This document shows, piece by piece, positions 25,505 through 34,598 of a stretch of DNA of 64,000 bases. Source of the stretch: Paraferrimonas haliotis. Lineage in GTDB: Bacteria > Pseudomonadota > Gammaproteobacteria > Enterobacterales > Shewanellaceae. The position numbers and the translations under genes are program-made. The stretch is taken from the NCBI RefSeq assembly GCF_002282895.1, contig NZ_NRRB01000004.1, positions 186,001 through 250,000 of the forward strand, in the 5' to 3' direction. The stretch's first letter is position 1. Each line of letters begins with the position of its first letter. The notes beneath the pieces are model-generated. The model worked only from the letters and a program-made list of their open reading frames with translations, did no database searches and was not told where the DNA came from.

Positions 25505-27340
25505 ATGCACATAGTTCATATCGTTCGCCAATTTGATCCAGCAATGGGGGGCTTAGAAAACTTCGTAAAGTCGCTCGCTCAAGAGCAACTTAAGTCTGGG
25601 CATAGCGTTACTGTAATTACCCTCAATAGAGTCTTTCACCAACAAGGTTCGCAACTGCCGTATGAAGCAGAAATCGAGGGTATTTTAGTAAAGCGTATCG
25701 GCTACGTTGGCAGTCCGCGCTATCCCATAGCCTTGTCAATCGTAGGCGAAATTCCGTCTTGTGATGTTGTACATGTTCATGCCATCGATTTTTTTGTCGA
25801 TTACCTTGCCGTAAACTGGTGGCGGGTATCTGCGCCCATGGTGGTATCGACGCACGGCGGTTTTTTTCATTCAAAATTTGCATCCATGGCAAAACGACTC
25901 TATTTCAATACCGTGACTCGATTGTCTTTGCGTGCGTTTCAATATGTATTGGCTTGCAGCAATAACGATTTACTGCGTTTTAGCAAGATTAATCAAAAGC
26001 GATTATTGCTCATTGAAAACGGTGTCGATGTGAGCAAATTCGCTAATGCCGCGTCACCCCAGTATCAACCTCACTTCATTTTTATCGGTCGATTTTCAGA
26101 TAACAAGCGCCTTCCACAACTCATAGATACGCTCAGCGAGGTTAATAAAATCGGTAGTGTTAAGGTTCGTTTATCGATAATCGGCAAAGATTGGGATAAT
26201 AATAAACTGCTGCTTACGGAGAAAATTTCGACACTCAATGCTCAGGGTTGGGTTTCCATATATTGCGAGTTAGCGGATGACGAAATTCGAGCTTTAGTGT
26301 CCAGTGCTAGCTATATATGCAGTGCTTCAGAGTACGAGGGGTTTGGATTGACCATATTAGAAGGTATGGCCGCAGGGCTTATACCTGTAGTATCTGATAT
26401 TGCCAGTTTCAATCGGATCATTCATAACGCTAAAGTTGGGTTAATCACGCCATTTAACGATCCGGCTCAAGATGCTAAACGCATCGTTCAATTTTGCAAC
26501 CATGTCTCTGAGCAATATCAATCGCTGCGAAGTAAGGCCATCAGCGCAAGTCAAGAATACAGTTGGTCAAGGGTAAGTAAATCCTTTGAGCAGGTTTACC
26601 AGCAAGTAAATGCCCAAAAGAAGGTGATTCAAGGGATAACCGTCAACGATTACTCAAAACAAGCATTACTGACTCAATTAAATGAAAGGCTTGAAAATAG
26701 AAGGTCTACGATTCTAGCCTTTGCAAATGCCCACTCCATTAATACTGCTCAACAAAGTAATGAGTATTTGGCGGTATTAAACCGAAGCCTAACCGTAAAC
26801 GACGGCTCCGGAATGCGTCTAGCGTCGAAACTCAAATATGGAATCGGTTTTAAAGATAATCTCAACGGTACCGATTTTGTTCCCTACTTGTTGGCCAATT
26901 TAACACCGGGTACTAAGCTTTTTTTGCTCGGCGGCGAGCCGGGAATCCCGAAAGAGTGTTTAAACGTATGGCAAGCGCAATATCCGCAGTTAAACTGGGT
27001 AGGGGAGCACCATGGTTATTTTAACGAACGCCAATCGCAGCATATTTGCCAAACCATTAAAGCTTGTAAGGCCGATATCGTTATTGTCGCGTTAGGTAAT
27101 CCGCTACAGGAACTTTGGCTCGATAATAACCTTGAAAAATGTGGCGCTATCTTAGGCATAGGTGTGGGTGCTTTATTTGATTTTACCGTAGGAAAAGCAA
27201 CGCGAGCTCCTCATTGGATGCGGGCCCTTGGTGTCGAATGGGTATATCGCTTAATAAAAGAGCCGCAAAGAATGTGGAAGCGCTATTTAATAGGTAACTT
27301 TACCTTTGTATTGCGATCGTTGCGTGATGCAAAACGGTGA
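25505..27340 (+). CDS. Fused GT4-GT26 (WecG/TagA-type) glycosyltransferase
   Basis: 611 residues. The N-terminal ~370 are a GT4 enzyme (GGLENFVKSLAQEQ, HVHAIDFF, IFIGRFSDNKRLPQL, and EX7E-type SEYEGFGLTILEGMAAG). The C-terminal ~240 are a GT26 domain (NDGSGMRL, LLGGEPGIP, VALGNPLQELW, GVGALFDFTVGK, RAPHWMRALGVEWVYRL). WecG/TagA enzymes add the second sugar to Und-PP-linked GlcNAc. A GTG 12 bases upstream is in frame, but the ATG at 25505 has GAGG six bases before it. One polypeptide could make two consecutive linkages. This is the last gene of the tight operon. Confidence 0.88.
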   Translation: MHIVHIVRQFDPAMGGLENFVKSLAQEQLKSGHSVTVITLNRVFHQQGSQLPYEAEIEGILVKRIGYVGSPRYPIALSIVGEIPSCDVVHVHAIDFFVDYLAVNWWRVSAPMVVSTHGGFFHSKFASMAKRLYFNTVTRLSLRAFQYVLACSNNDLLRFSKINQKRLLLIENGVDVSKFANAASPQYQPHFIFIGRFSDNKRLPQLIDTLSEVNKIGSVKVRLSIIGKDWDNNKLLLTEKISTLNAQGWVSIYCELADDEIRALVSSASYICSASEYEGFGLTILEGMAAGLIPVVSDIASFNRIIHNAKVGLITPFNDPAQDAKRIVQFCNHVSEQYQSLRSKAISASQEYSWSRVSKSFEQVYQQVNAQKKVIQGITVNDYSKQALLTQLNERLENRRSTILAFANAHSINTAQQSNEYLAVLNRSLTVNDGSGMRLASKLKYGIGFKDNLNGTDFVPYLLANLTPGTKLFLLGGEPGIPKECLNVWQAQYPQLNWVGEHHGYFNERQSQHICQTIKACKADIVIVALGNPLQELWLDNNLEKCGAILGIGVGALFDFTVGKATRAPHWMRALGVEWVYRLIKEPQRMWKRYLIGNFTFVLRSLRDAKR

Positions 27341-27729
27341 TGCAGAGCAATGGTTTTGCGACACTATCACGTTATCTTTTTGTACAACTAACGAGTAAAG
27401 ACGGGGTTTATCAAGAAAATCGTAAAGTTGGTTTCTATATATTAGAAAGGAAATTAGGTTTATACACTTTTTTCCTTTCTTTCAACAGCTTAAGAGTCGG
27501 CATTACTAACCAAATGTCGGAATAAAAGCAGGAAAAAGATGATTTATTTAGGTTACTGTGCTGTTTTAGGATGTATAAATGTGAGCTTTTAATGGCAAAA
27601 TATGCCGGCGCTCGCATTAATAGATAGCATATTCAATTAGTTAGCATGTTATTTATCATTTTTCATTCCAATAGAACGAACTTGCCACCTAAATTTAACA
27701 GTGTGTTAACAGTCTAAATTTTATGTGTT

Positions 27730-27758
27730 TTTACAGCGTAAAATTCTTTTTCTATATA
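27730..27758 (+). promoter_or_regulatory. Strong candidate sigma-70 promoter for the secreted protein gene
   Basis: TTTACA (27730-27735), 17-base spacer, TATATA (27753-27758). Predicted start near 27765 leaves a leader of about 220 nt before the TTG start at 27985. Confidence 0.6.
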
Positions 27759-27782
27759 AAACATCATACTAGTTCATTATTT

Positions 27783-27806
27783 GAGCATTAGCGCCTTCTA
27801 ATGCTC
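27783..27806 (+). other. Leader stem-loop near the predicted 5' end
   Basis: GAGCATTAG (27783-27791) and CTAATGCTC (27798-27806) pair perfectly around a 6-base loop, starting about 18 nt after the predicted transcription start. No T-run follows, so it is not a terminator; it may stabilise or regulate the message. Confidence 0.5.
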
Positions 27807-27984
27807 GAAAGTCAAGCCATTTATCTTTGAGACCTCGGTTTCTTCTCTAAAACCTCATCTGTATAGTTTTTGACCAACAACGGCGCCGATTTCTATGTTT
27901 CATAGCAAAACCGCCTGTAGGTATTTTTAGAGCGCTCATTCGAGATAAAGCGCCTCACAAAACCATTTGAGATTAGGAGCACAC

Positions 27985-29880
27985 TTGATTAAATCATTTA
28001 TTAAGACCTGTTTATTGGGTCTACTGGCATGCACCAGCATGAGCTTTGCTCAAGCACAAGAATTACAAGGCTTTGGCAGTAAATTTAACGGCTCTACAAG
28101 CCATATTTCCTTCGCGGATTGGAAAGCGCAAGGCGACGTTACCATCAAAATTTGGTTGGGCGAACTGGATAAGAATGAGCAAGGTCAATACGTATGGACT
28201 CACGTTCTTGCTGATAGCAATTCTTCGCAATCGGTTCGATTAGACGCCAATTCAATTCAGGTACAGTTTGCGAATCAATACATTGGTATATATCAATCGT
28301 TTGATTTTGCTAATACTTACTATGTGGAACTGCACGTTAGCGATGGACGTTTAACCGTTACTGACGGCAAAGGCACCGCATCTGTAGCAGACTCGAGTAT
28401 TCAACCGTCTTCTATGCATTTCGATGTAATGTATAGCCGTGGTGAGGTTTATTCTGCTGGTATTTTGCAAGCGCTGTCGCTAATCGATGACGCCAATAGT
28501 ACTAATACCGTAAATTATCGAGCTCAGGGCTTTGAAAACCTATTACCAGATACGGGTACCAATTTCAGTTTAACGGACGTCGAGCATATTGTTCCAGACG
28601 AGCCACCGGTTGATCCATGTGAAGAAAACCCAGACGATTGTCTGCCACCGGTTGATCCATGTGAAGAGGATCCAGATAGCTGTTTACCACCAGAAAACCC
28701 ATGTGATGACAACGATAACTGGTGTCTACCCGGTTACGATCTCGATATGTCAAATGCGCCAGTGCAATCTCAGGCAGATTGGGACTATGAATTTAACAAG
28801 CAATACCCTAATACCCGTCCGGTTATGAACATTACCGTGGGTAACGACACCGGTCGATTTGCTTGGGAAGCGCCGATTTGGTTAAAAGCCTATGTAACCA
28901 TGGCGACGACCTATCAAGATACTAAGTACATAGATTGGGCCATAGAATTAATCGACCATATGTTTAACTATACGGACGAAGAGCGCGAAAAGCGTGGCGA
29001 GATTAACGTAGCCGGAGATAAATATTGGCAAGCCCCACGTTATTACACCAACAACCCTGGAACGCCTGTACCGGGTTGGCGCAGACACTTCCCTAGAGAT
29101 GGTATTGATTGGCGTGTTGAAGCACTCACAGATGGTCGTGCACTTGTCGGTGTAATGTATGTCGTTGACTACATTAAAGAGAATGGCCTAAGCCAATACG
29201 ATGACAAGGCCAACGAGTACATGCAAAAAGCTAAGCGAATCATCGACAGTCACGATTCGTCTTACAGCGAAACGCGTCAACCGGGCATCGCTGGGTCTTA
29301 CTATTACCCAAATGATACCGACAAGTACGGTGACGATGGCCTATACAGTCGTCCACTACCATTTAATCACAACTTTGCAATGGCCTTCCCGCAGCTTGTA
29401 ATGGATAAATGGAGTGGTGAAAGCAACTACCATACTCGAGTGACCAATTTGTGGACCTTTTATGCCGACAAGATGGAATACCAAAGTAATGGCACTTGCA
29501 CTTGGCGTTACCAGTATCACGTGTCGGATCCGAACACAAAAACGGAAGATCTAAACCACGGTGATTTAGACATTGAGTTTGCTGTAAAGGCTTTTAGAGA
29601 AGGGATTACCGGCGACGAAGATCTTATGCAGTGCATTACTAAGTCGTTTACAACCGTTATGTATGATGGCAACGGAACCTACACCGATTTAATTGATGGT
29701 AAGGGTGGTTCGGCGAGCTCTGAGCACAATACCAATACGGGCTGGAACTGGGTTGAATTGCATCAGTTTGATCCGCGAGTCGCTAATGACGTTTTAACGA
29801 CATTAGATCGCCACGCAAACAAAACTACTTGGTTTGGAGAGTACTTAGCCTGGGCAAACATGTTGCGCCTAACTAAGTAA
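27985..29880 (+). CDS. Secreted protein: beta-sandwich, Cys-repeat linker, uncharacterised alpha-helical enzyme-like domain
   Basis: 631 residues with TTG start. An in-frame TTG lies 18 bases earlier, but TAGGAG sits 5 bases before 27985. A signal peptide (cut near AQA/QELQG) leads to a ~170-residue LamG-like beta-rich domain (FNGSTSHISF, YYVELHVSDGRL). A linker of three 14-residue repeats with paired Cys follows. The C-terminal ~370 residues share with the next gene NxTVGN-TGRFAWEAP, YWQAPxYY, WRVEALTDG, DSHxSSYSET, NHNxxMA and HxDxxIxF. The helical, Trp/Tyr/His-rich pattern suggests an alpha/alpha-toroid as in polysaccharide lyases, epimerases and hydrolases; the activity is not recognised. 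A role in modifying or cutting the EPS is inferred from position. Confidence 0.7.
   Translation: MIKSFIKTCLLGLLACTSMSFAQAQELQGFGSKFNGSTSHISFADWKAQGDVTIKIWLGELDKNEQGQYVWTHVLADSNSSQSVRLDANSIQVQFANQYIGIYQSFDFANTYYVELHVSDGRLTVTDGKGTASVADSSIQPSSMHFDVMYSRGEVYSAGILQALSLIDDANSTNTVNYRAQGFENLLPDTGTNFSLTDVEHIVPDEPPVDPCEENPDDCLPPVDPCEEDPDSCLPPENPCDDNDNWCLPGYDLDMSNAPVQSQADWDYEFNKQYPNTRPVMNITVGNDTGRFAWEAPIWLKAYVTMATTYQDTKYIDWAIELIDHMFNYTDEEREKRGEINVAGDKYWQAPRYYTNNPGTPVPGWRRHFPRDGIDWRVEALTDGRALVGVMYVVDYIKENGLSQYDDKANEYMQKAKRIIDSHDSSYSETRQPGIAGSYYYPNDTDKYGDDGLYSRPLPFNHNFAMAFPQLVMDKWSGESNYHTRVTNLWTFYADKMEYQSNGTCTWRYQYHVSDPNTKTEDLNHGDLDIEFAVKAFREGITGDEDLMQCITKSFTTVMYDGNGTYTDLIDGKGGSASSEHNTNTGWNWVELHQFDPRVANDVLTTLDRHANKTTWFGEYLAWANMLRLTK
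28603..28728 (+). repeat. Three tandem 42-bp repeats coding a Pro/Cys linker
   Basis: Units at 28603-28644, 28645-28686 and 28687-28728. Each encodes a 14-residue block beginning PP(V/E)(D/N)PC and ending (D/W)CL, very acidic, with two Cys per unit. Units 1 and 2 are the more alike. Probably a disulfide-stiffened spacer between the beta-sandwich and the C-terminal domain. Confidence 0.9.
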
Positions 29881-29902
29881 CGCCTCAACTTACGAGTCAG
29901 AT

Positions 29903-29930
29903 AAAAAAGGAGCGCTATGCTCCTTTTTTT
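29903..29930. terminator. Terminator between the two secreted protein genes
   Basis: AAAAAAGGAGC (29903-29913), loop GCTAT, GCTCCTTTTTT (29919-29929) plus another T. It works in either orientation, but only the upstream plus-strand gene ends here. Confidence 0.85.
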
Positions 29931-29999
29931 ATTGTTGCAGGAAAAATTCAAACCTTTCTACTAAGTTATTAAGTACCCATAAATTTTCAACCCGCTACT

Positions 30000-31232
30000 A
30001 TGCTTTTAAAATCGCTGCTGGTGTGTTGCGCATTACTCATGACATCAGTGTCATCACAGGCCTTTGCTACTACCGAAGACCACGACTGGCAAGAATTAGC
30101 GTCTGTTTTGCAGGAATATGACAACAATTTTCCAGCGACTAAACCCGTTCTTAACGTCACCGTAGGTAATGAAACGGGACGATTTGCTTGGGAAGCTCCT
30201 GCGTGGATCCACGCATATTTATTGTTATCTGAGATTCAAGGCTCACCTAATTTTCTAGAGCAAGCACTGCAAGTGGCTGAACACATTGCTGCCAACAACG
30301 ATGCCAACCGCTTTAAAAGAGGGGAAATCGATATCGTCTCACAGCCATACTGGCAAGCACCTAAGTATTACCTAAACAATGCTGGCGTGGCGGCACCTGG
30401 ATGGCGTGGCAAAAGAAAAGGAGACAGTTGGCGAGTTGAAGCACTTACCGATGGAATTATCGCTGCAGTGCTTCTTATGGTAGTGGATCACGTATATCGA
30501 TTTGAGTTAAAGCCATATTATCAACGTGCAGATGCGCTGCTGGATTTAGCCGAAACTGTGGTTGATAGCCATTCAAGCTCCTATTCAGAAACAAAACAAC
30601 AAGGTATCGGTGCGTCATTTTATTACCCCAATGTTCACAATCGATACAGTACCGACAAGGGCCTGTATTCTCCACCGTTAGCAAACAACCATAATTTGGT
30701 AATGGCTAAAGCCATGTTGTTAATTCATAAATGGCGGCCAACGCGCACAGATTTGTGGCAAAAAGCGGCTAAGTTAAACGAGTTTTTTCTAAGCCAAATT
30801 GACTACGATTCGTCAGGCTCTTGTCAGTGGAACTATGCCTACAAAATAAAAGGCTGGCCAAAAGTACAAGACATTACTCACGCTGATATAGAAATTGGTT
30901 TTCTCTTGTTAGCTCATGAGAGAGGAATAGATTCTGTTACACCTGCTCTGGCTTGTATGGCGAACACCTTAGTGGATGTTATGTATCACAAAGAACAACT
31001 GAGTTTTAAAGTAGATGGAAGCGGAGAGGCAAAATATTACCATCAATATTACGTTGCCAACCATTGGTTGCAATTGGCCCAATGTCGTCCCGAAATACTC
31101 ACCATTGCGCATACTGTATTAACTGAGCACTCCGACAAACCGCTTAACTTCAATAGTTTCCTTGGCTATGTTCAACTCTTTTTAGCCAGTCGCGATCGTT
31201 TTTCAAAGCCTTTTGATTGTCCCATTAACTAA
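30000..31232 (+). CDS. Secreted single-domain paralogue of the preceding protein
   Basis: 410 residues. A signal peptide (cut near AFA/TTEDH) is followed only by the helical domain; the beta-sandwich and Cys linker of the upstream protein are absent. Shared blocks include NVTVGNETGRFAWEAP, YWQAPKYY, WRVEALTDG, DSHSSSYSET, GLYSPPLANNHN and THADIEIGF, in the same order and spacing. His and Asp/Glu in NHN and H(A/G)D(I/L)(E/D) are candidate active-site residues. It is separated from its paralogue by a terminator, so it may be expressed separately. Enzyme class unknown. Confidence 0.7.
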   Translation: MLLKSLLVCCALLMTSVSSQAFATTEDHDWQELASVLQEYDNNFPATKPVLNVTVGNETGRFAWEAPAWIHAYLLLSEIQGSPNFLEQALQVAEHIAANNDANRFKRGEIDIVSQPYWQAPKYYLNNAGVAAPGWRGKRKGDSWRVEALTDGIIAAVLLMVVDHVYRFELKPYYQRADALLDLAETVVDSHSSSYSETKQQGIGASFYYPNVHNRYSTDKGLYSPPLANNHNLVMAKAMLLIHKWRPTRTDLWQKAAKLNEFFLSQIDYDSSGSCQWNYAYKIKGWPKVQDITHADIEIGFLLLAHERGIDSVTPALACMANTLVDVMYHKEQLSFKVDGSGEAKYYHQYYVANHWLQLAQCRPEILTIAHTVLTEHSDKPLNFNSFLGYVQLFLASRDRFSKPFDCPIN

Positions 31233-31310
31233 ACTGGCGAAATTGCCATTTGTGTGCACACTTAATTGAAAGACAAAAAATAAATTATCATTTTCAAAGG
31301 GACTCTGCGC

Positions 31311-32729
31311 ATGATTTATCCAATCATATTAGCCGGTGGGTGTGGCAGTCGATTATGGCCATTATCCCGGGCGGCCTTTCCAAAACAGTTGTTAGCTTTG
31401 GCTGGCACGCACACCTTATTGCAACAAACGGTATTGCGTTTGGCCGGACTGAATGTCGCTAAACCTATCGTTGTTTGCAATCAAGAACATCGCTTTGTTG
31501 TAGCGGAGCAACTGCGGGCTATTAATCAGTTGGGAAAAATCATTTTGGAACCAGTAGGGCGCAATACCGCTCCTGCAGTTGCCATCGCTGCTTTAGCAGT
31601 TCTTGAAGACGACCCTCACGCTAAAATTTTGGTATTGGCGGCTGATCATTTAATAAAAGACGAGCAGGCCTTCACGAGCGCCATTAATCATGCCAGCAAT
31701 TCGGCGTTGAACGACAAACTGATCACCTTTGGTATTACCCCTGAGTCACCAGAGACGGGGTACGGCTATATTGAGGCGAAAGAAACTGTCCAAGGCACAA
31801 AAGCCTTGGCCGTTAGCCAATTTAAAGAAAAACCGGATGTTGAAACGGCGCGCCATTACATTGAGTCGGGGAACTTTTACTGGAATAGTGGCATTTTCTT
31901 GTTTAAAGCCAAGCGATTCATTTATGAGTTATCACAATACAGTGCAGACATGCTGCTTTCATGCAAAAAAGCTTTTGCTAAACGTTACGACGACCTAGAT
32001 TTCGTCCGTATCCCAGAAGCTGAGTTTGCGCTATCGCCATCAGACTCGATTGATTATGCAGTAATGGAGCACACTAAGGATGCCGTTGTGGTGCCCATGT
32101 CGGTGGGTTGGAGTGACCTAGGTAGTTGGCATGCGCTGTGGGATTCAGCGGATAAAGATGAGCAGGGCAATGTACTGCAGGGCGATGTGCTATTGGACAA
32201 GAGTTCAAATTGTTATGTTAATGCGCAAAGCAAACTCGTTGCCACTGTCGGTGTTGACAATCTGGTGGTCGTGGAAACAAAAGACGCCGTGTTAGTTGCC
32301 AATAAAGAAAAGGTGCAGGACGTTAAAAACATAGTCAACAAACTGCAACAGCAACAGCGCTGTGAAGCCACAAACCACCGAGAAGTGTATCGTCCTTGGG
32401 GTATGTACGACTCCATTGATAATGGACATCGCTATCAAGTGAAGCACATTTCGGTCAAACCGGGTGAAAAGCTCTCGATTCAAATGCACCACCATCGTGC
32501 CGAGCATTGGATAGTCGTGAGTGGTACCGCTAAAGTGACCATTGGAGATGACACCTTTTTGGTCACAGAAAACGAGTCCACCTACATACCAATTGGTGAG
32601 CGTCATGCATTGGAAAACCCAGGTAAAGTCGCGCTAGAAATGATAGAAGTGCAGTCGGGCAGTTACTTAGGCGAAGACGACATTGTTCGCTTTGACGATC
32701 GCTACGGCAGAAGCGGAACCACCAACTGA
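31311..32729 (+). CDS. manC: ManC, mannose-1-phosphate guanylyltransferase / mannose-6-P isomerase
   Basis: 472 residues, the standard length of the bifunctional type II enzyme. The N-terminal nucleotidyltransferase has LAGGCGSRLWPLSR and the later FKEKPD site; the C-terminal cupin isomerase has VKPGEKLSIQMHHHRAEHWIVVSGTA with metal-binding His residues. It makes GDP-mannose, so the EPS probably contains mannose or a derivative. No manB or GDP-mannose dehydratase is in the window. It sits after the second secreted protein gene and ends 12 bases from the convergent SLC13 gene. Confidence 0.96.
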   Translation: MIYPIILAGGCGSRLWPLSRAAFPKQLLALAGTHTLLQQTVLRLAGLNVAKPIVVCNQEHRFVVAEQLRAINQLGKIILEPVGRNTAPAVAIAALAVLEDDPHAKILVLAADHLIKDEQAFTSAINHASNSALNDKLITFGITPESPETGYGYIEAKETVQGTKALAVSQFKEKPDVETARHYIESGNFYWNSGIFLFKAKRFIYELSQYSADMLLSCKKAFAKRYDDLDFVRIPEAEFALSPSDSIDYAVMEHTKDAVVVPMSVGWSDLGSWHALWDSADKDEQGNVLQGDVLLDKSSNCYVNAQSKLVATVGVDNLVVVETKDAVLVANKEKVQDVKNIVNKLQQQQRCEATNHREVYRPWGMYDSIDNGHRYQVKHISVKPGEKLSIQMHHHRAEHWIVVSGTAKVTIGDDTFLVTENESTYIPIGERHALENPGKVALEMIEVQSGSYLGEDDIVRFDDRYGRSGTTN

Positions 32730-32741
32730 GTACTATGGTTA

Positions 32742-34598
32742 TTACAATGGCCAAACAATTTGCAGCAATGGAATGCTGATCAACACCACCAATATTTCCA
32801 TTGGTAATCCAATGCGCCAATAATCGCCAAACTTAAGCCCCGCAGGTCCTAAAATCAGGGTGTTATTTTGGTGCCCAATCGGCGTTAGAAACGAACAGGA
32901 TGCGCCAATGGCTACCGCCATTAAAAACGGGTCGGGGGACGCACTGAGTTGTTGTGCGGTGCTGACCGCAATAGGGCACATTACCGCTGCAGTTGCGGCA
33001 TTGTTCATAAAGTCTGATAACGTCATGGTGACCACAAGCATTAAGGTAAGCGCAATAATCGGCGAGCCTTGGGCTACATTTTCCAACAACACGCTTGCTA
33101 ACCAATAGGCCGTACCCGTGGAAGCCATCGCCGCTGCAACCGGCATTAAACAGGCTAATAGCACGATAACTGGCCAGTCTATGGCGTCGTACAATTTTCG
33201 TAATGGAATGATGTCGGTAACCACATAGCCGATAACCGCTACTGAGAAAGCCACCGGCGCAGAGGTTAATCCAACCGCCGTAGCCAAAATAGCTGTCGCC
33301 ATAATAAGCGCTGCAAAAGCGGCTTGTTTGACGTTAGGAATGCGAATATCTCGATTCGCCAAAGGCACCGCACTAAAGGTATTCGCAAAGCCTGTTAGTG
33401 CCTCTGGGTTGCCTTGCACCAATACTAAATCGCCGGCTTGAAGCTTCTCCCAACGTAAACGCTTAATTGAGCGACGCCCTTGGCGGCTAATGGCCAATAA
33501 TTTTAATGCGTAACGCCGAGATAACTGTACCTCTCGCGCTGAGCGCCCAATCAACAAGCTGTCGGGCAGAATCACGAACTCTTGCAGGCTAGTTTGAGCC
33601 AATTCTTCCTTTTGCAACGGTTTATCAGGGCCCATTAAATCTTGCTCGCCGCCAGGCTCTTTGGGTGGATTTTCTTGCTGTATTTCCAGTCCAATTTCAG
33701 TCAGCGCACCGCTTAAACTGGCCGGTTCCGCCTCAATCATTAAAATATCGCCCTGCAGAATACGGCGATTGGGGTAGGGAGCAAATACCCTAAATTCGTT
33801 ACGCACCATACTGACTACTTGGGCATCGTGCCGGTCTAATTCTTGACCAATAATACCAAGGGTTTTACCTATGGCAGCACTGTCTTCAGGCACAATGGCT
33901 TCGGTTAAATAGCTGCCGGATTCAAAGCCTTTAATGCCTTTAGGCTCACGTTTTGGAACCCAATGCCAGCCAATAAACGCAATAAAGGTTATGCCTACGG
34001 CAGCCACGCAAACACCAATAATGGTGAAATCAAACATGCCAAAATGACCTAAACCCGCTTGGCTTCGAAAACCCGATACAATCAAGTTTGGAGGCGTACC
34101 AATCAGCGTCGACATGCCGCCTAAAATGGTGCCAAACGCTAGCGGCATCAGCACTTTACCAGGCGTTAGTTCTAAGCGCTTTGACAACTGTATCGCCAAC
34201 GGCATTAACAATGCCATAGCGCCAACGTTGTTCATAAAGGACGACAAGAGCGCGCCAATGGTCATTAGCACGCCAATACTAATAGTAGGACCAGACGATT
34301 TTGGTAAGGTGTATTTGGCGAGTAAGTCGACCGCACCGGTGGTTTGCAAACCTGAGCTTAAAATCAAAACACAGGCAACCGTGATAACAGCCGGATGGCC
34401 AAAGCCGATAAACGCATTGTCGCTGTTGACCAGTCCCAGCAACACGCAGGCCAACAAAGCGGACAGCGCCACTAAGTCATGACGCCATCGACCCCAAAGG
34501 AACAATCCAATTGTAACTAAGAGAATGGCTAATATTTGCCATTGCTGCACACTCAGATCCATAAACGCCATCGTTATTAGTTTGGTTTTGGCATTCAC
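32742..34598 (-). CDS. SLC13/DASS-family carrier with TrkA-C domains
   Basis: 618 residues. Two membrane halves with the DASS pattern (LSSFMNNVGAMALLMPLAIQL and LSDFMNNAATAAVMCPIA, each with an SxxMNN helical hairpin; later PIGHQNNTLILG) flank a ~200-residue cytoplasmic region. That region holds two RCK_C/TrkA-C-like units (e.g. IGKTLGIIGQELDRHDAQVVSMVR and IGRSAREVQLSRRYALKLLAI). Members move sulfate, dicarboxylates or other anions with Na+; substrate unknown. A second in-frame ATG nine codons in could be the start. Confidence 0.88.
   Translation of the reverse strand: MNAKTKLITMAFMDLSVQQWQILAILLVTIGLFLWGRWRHDLVALSALLACVLLGLVNSDNAFIGFGHPAVITVACVLILSSGLQTTGAVDLLAKYTLPKSSGPTISIGVLMTIGALLSSFMNNVGAMALLMPLAIQLSKRLELTPGKVLMPLAFGTILGGMSTLIGTPPNLIVSGFRSQAGLGHFGMFDFTIIGVCVAAVGITFIAFIGWHWVPKREPKGIKGFESGSYLTEAIVPEDSAAIGKTLGIIGQELDRHDAQVVSMVRNEFRVFAPYPNRRILQGDILMIEAEPASLSGALTEIGLEIQQENPPKEPGGEQDLMGPDKPLQKEELAQTSLQEFVILPDSLLIGRSAREVQLSRRYALKLLAISRQGRRSIKRLRWEKLQAGDLVLVQGNPEALTGFANTFSAVPLANRDIRIPNVKQAAFAALIMATAILATAVGLTSAPVAFSVAVIGYVVTDIIPLRKLYDAIDWPVIVLLACLMPVAAAMASTGTAYWLASVLLENVAQGSPIIALTLMLVVTMTLSDFMNNAATAAVMCPIAVSTAQQLSASPDPFLMAVAIGASCSFLTPIGHQNNTLILGPAGLKFGDYWRIGLPMEILVVLISIPLLQIVWPL

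Larger units (their letters stand above)
27341..27984 (+). other. AT-rich intergenic region with promoter and structured leader
   Basis: 644 bases between the GT4-GT26 gene and the secreted protein gene. It contains one strong promoter (27730-27758) and a 9-bp leader hairpin (27783-27806). An open frame of 62 codons at its start (27337-27525) has no ribosome site or recognisable product. No terminator is seen after the upstream gene. The first ~390 bases are otherwise unassigned. Confidence 0.6.

Noticed and set aside
27337-27525. 62-codon open frame after the GT4-GT26 gene
   Set aside because: No ribosome site, no recognisable domain, and composition like the surrounding AT-rich noncoding DNA.
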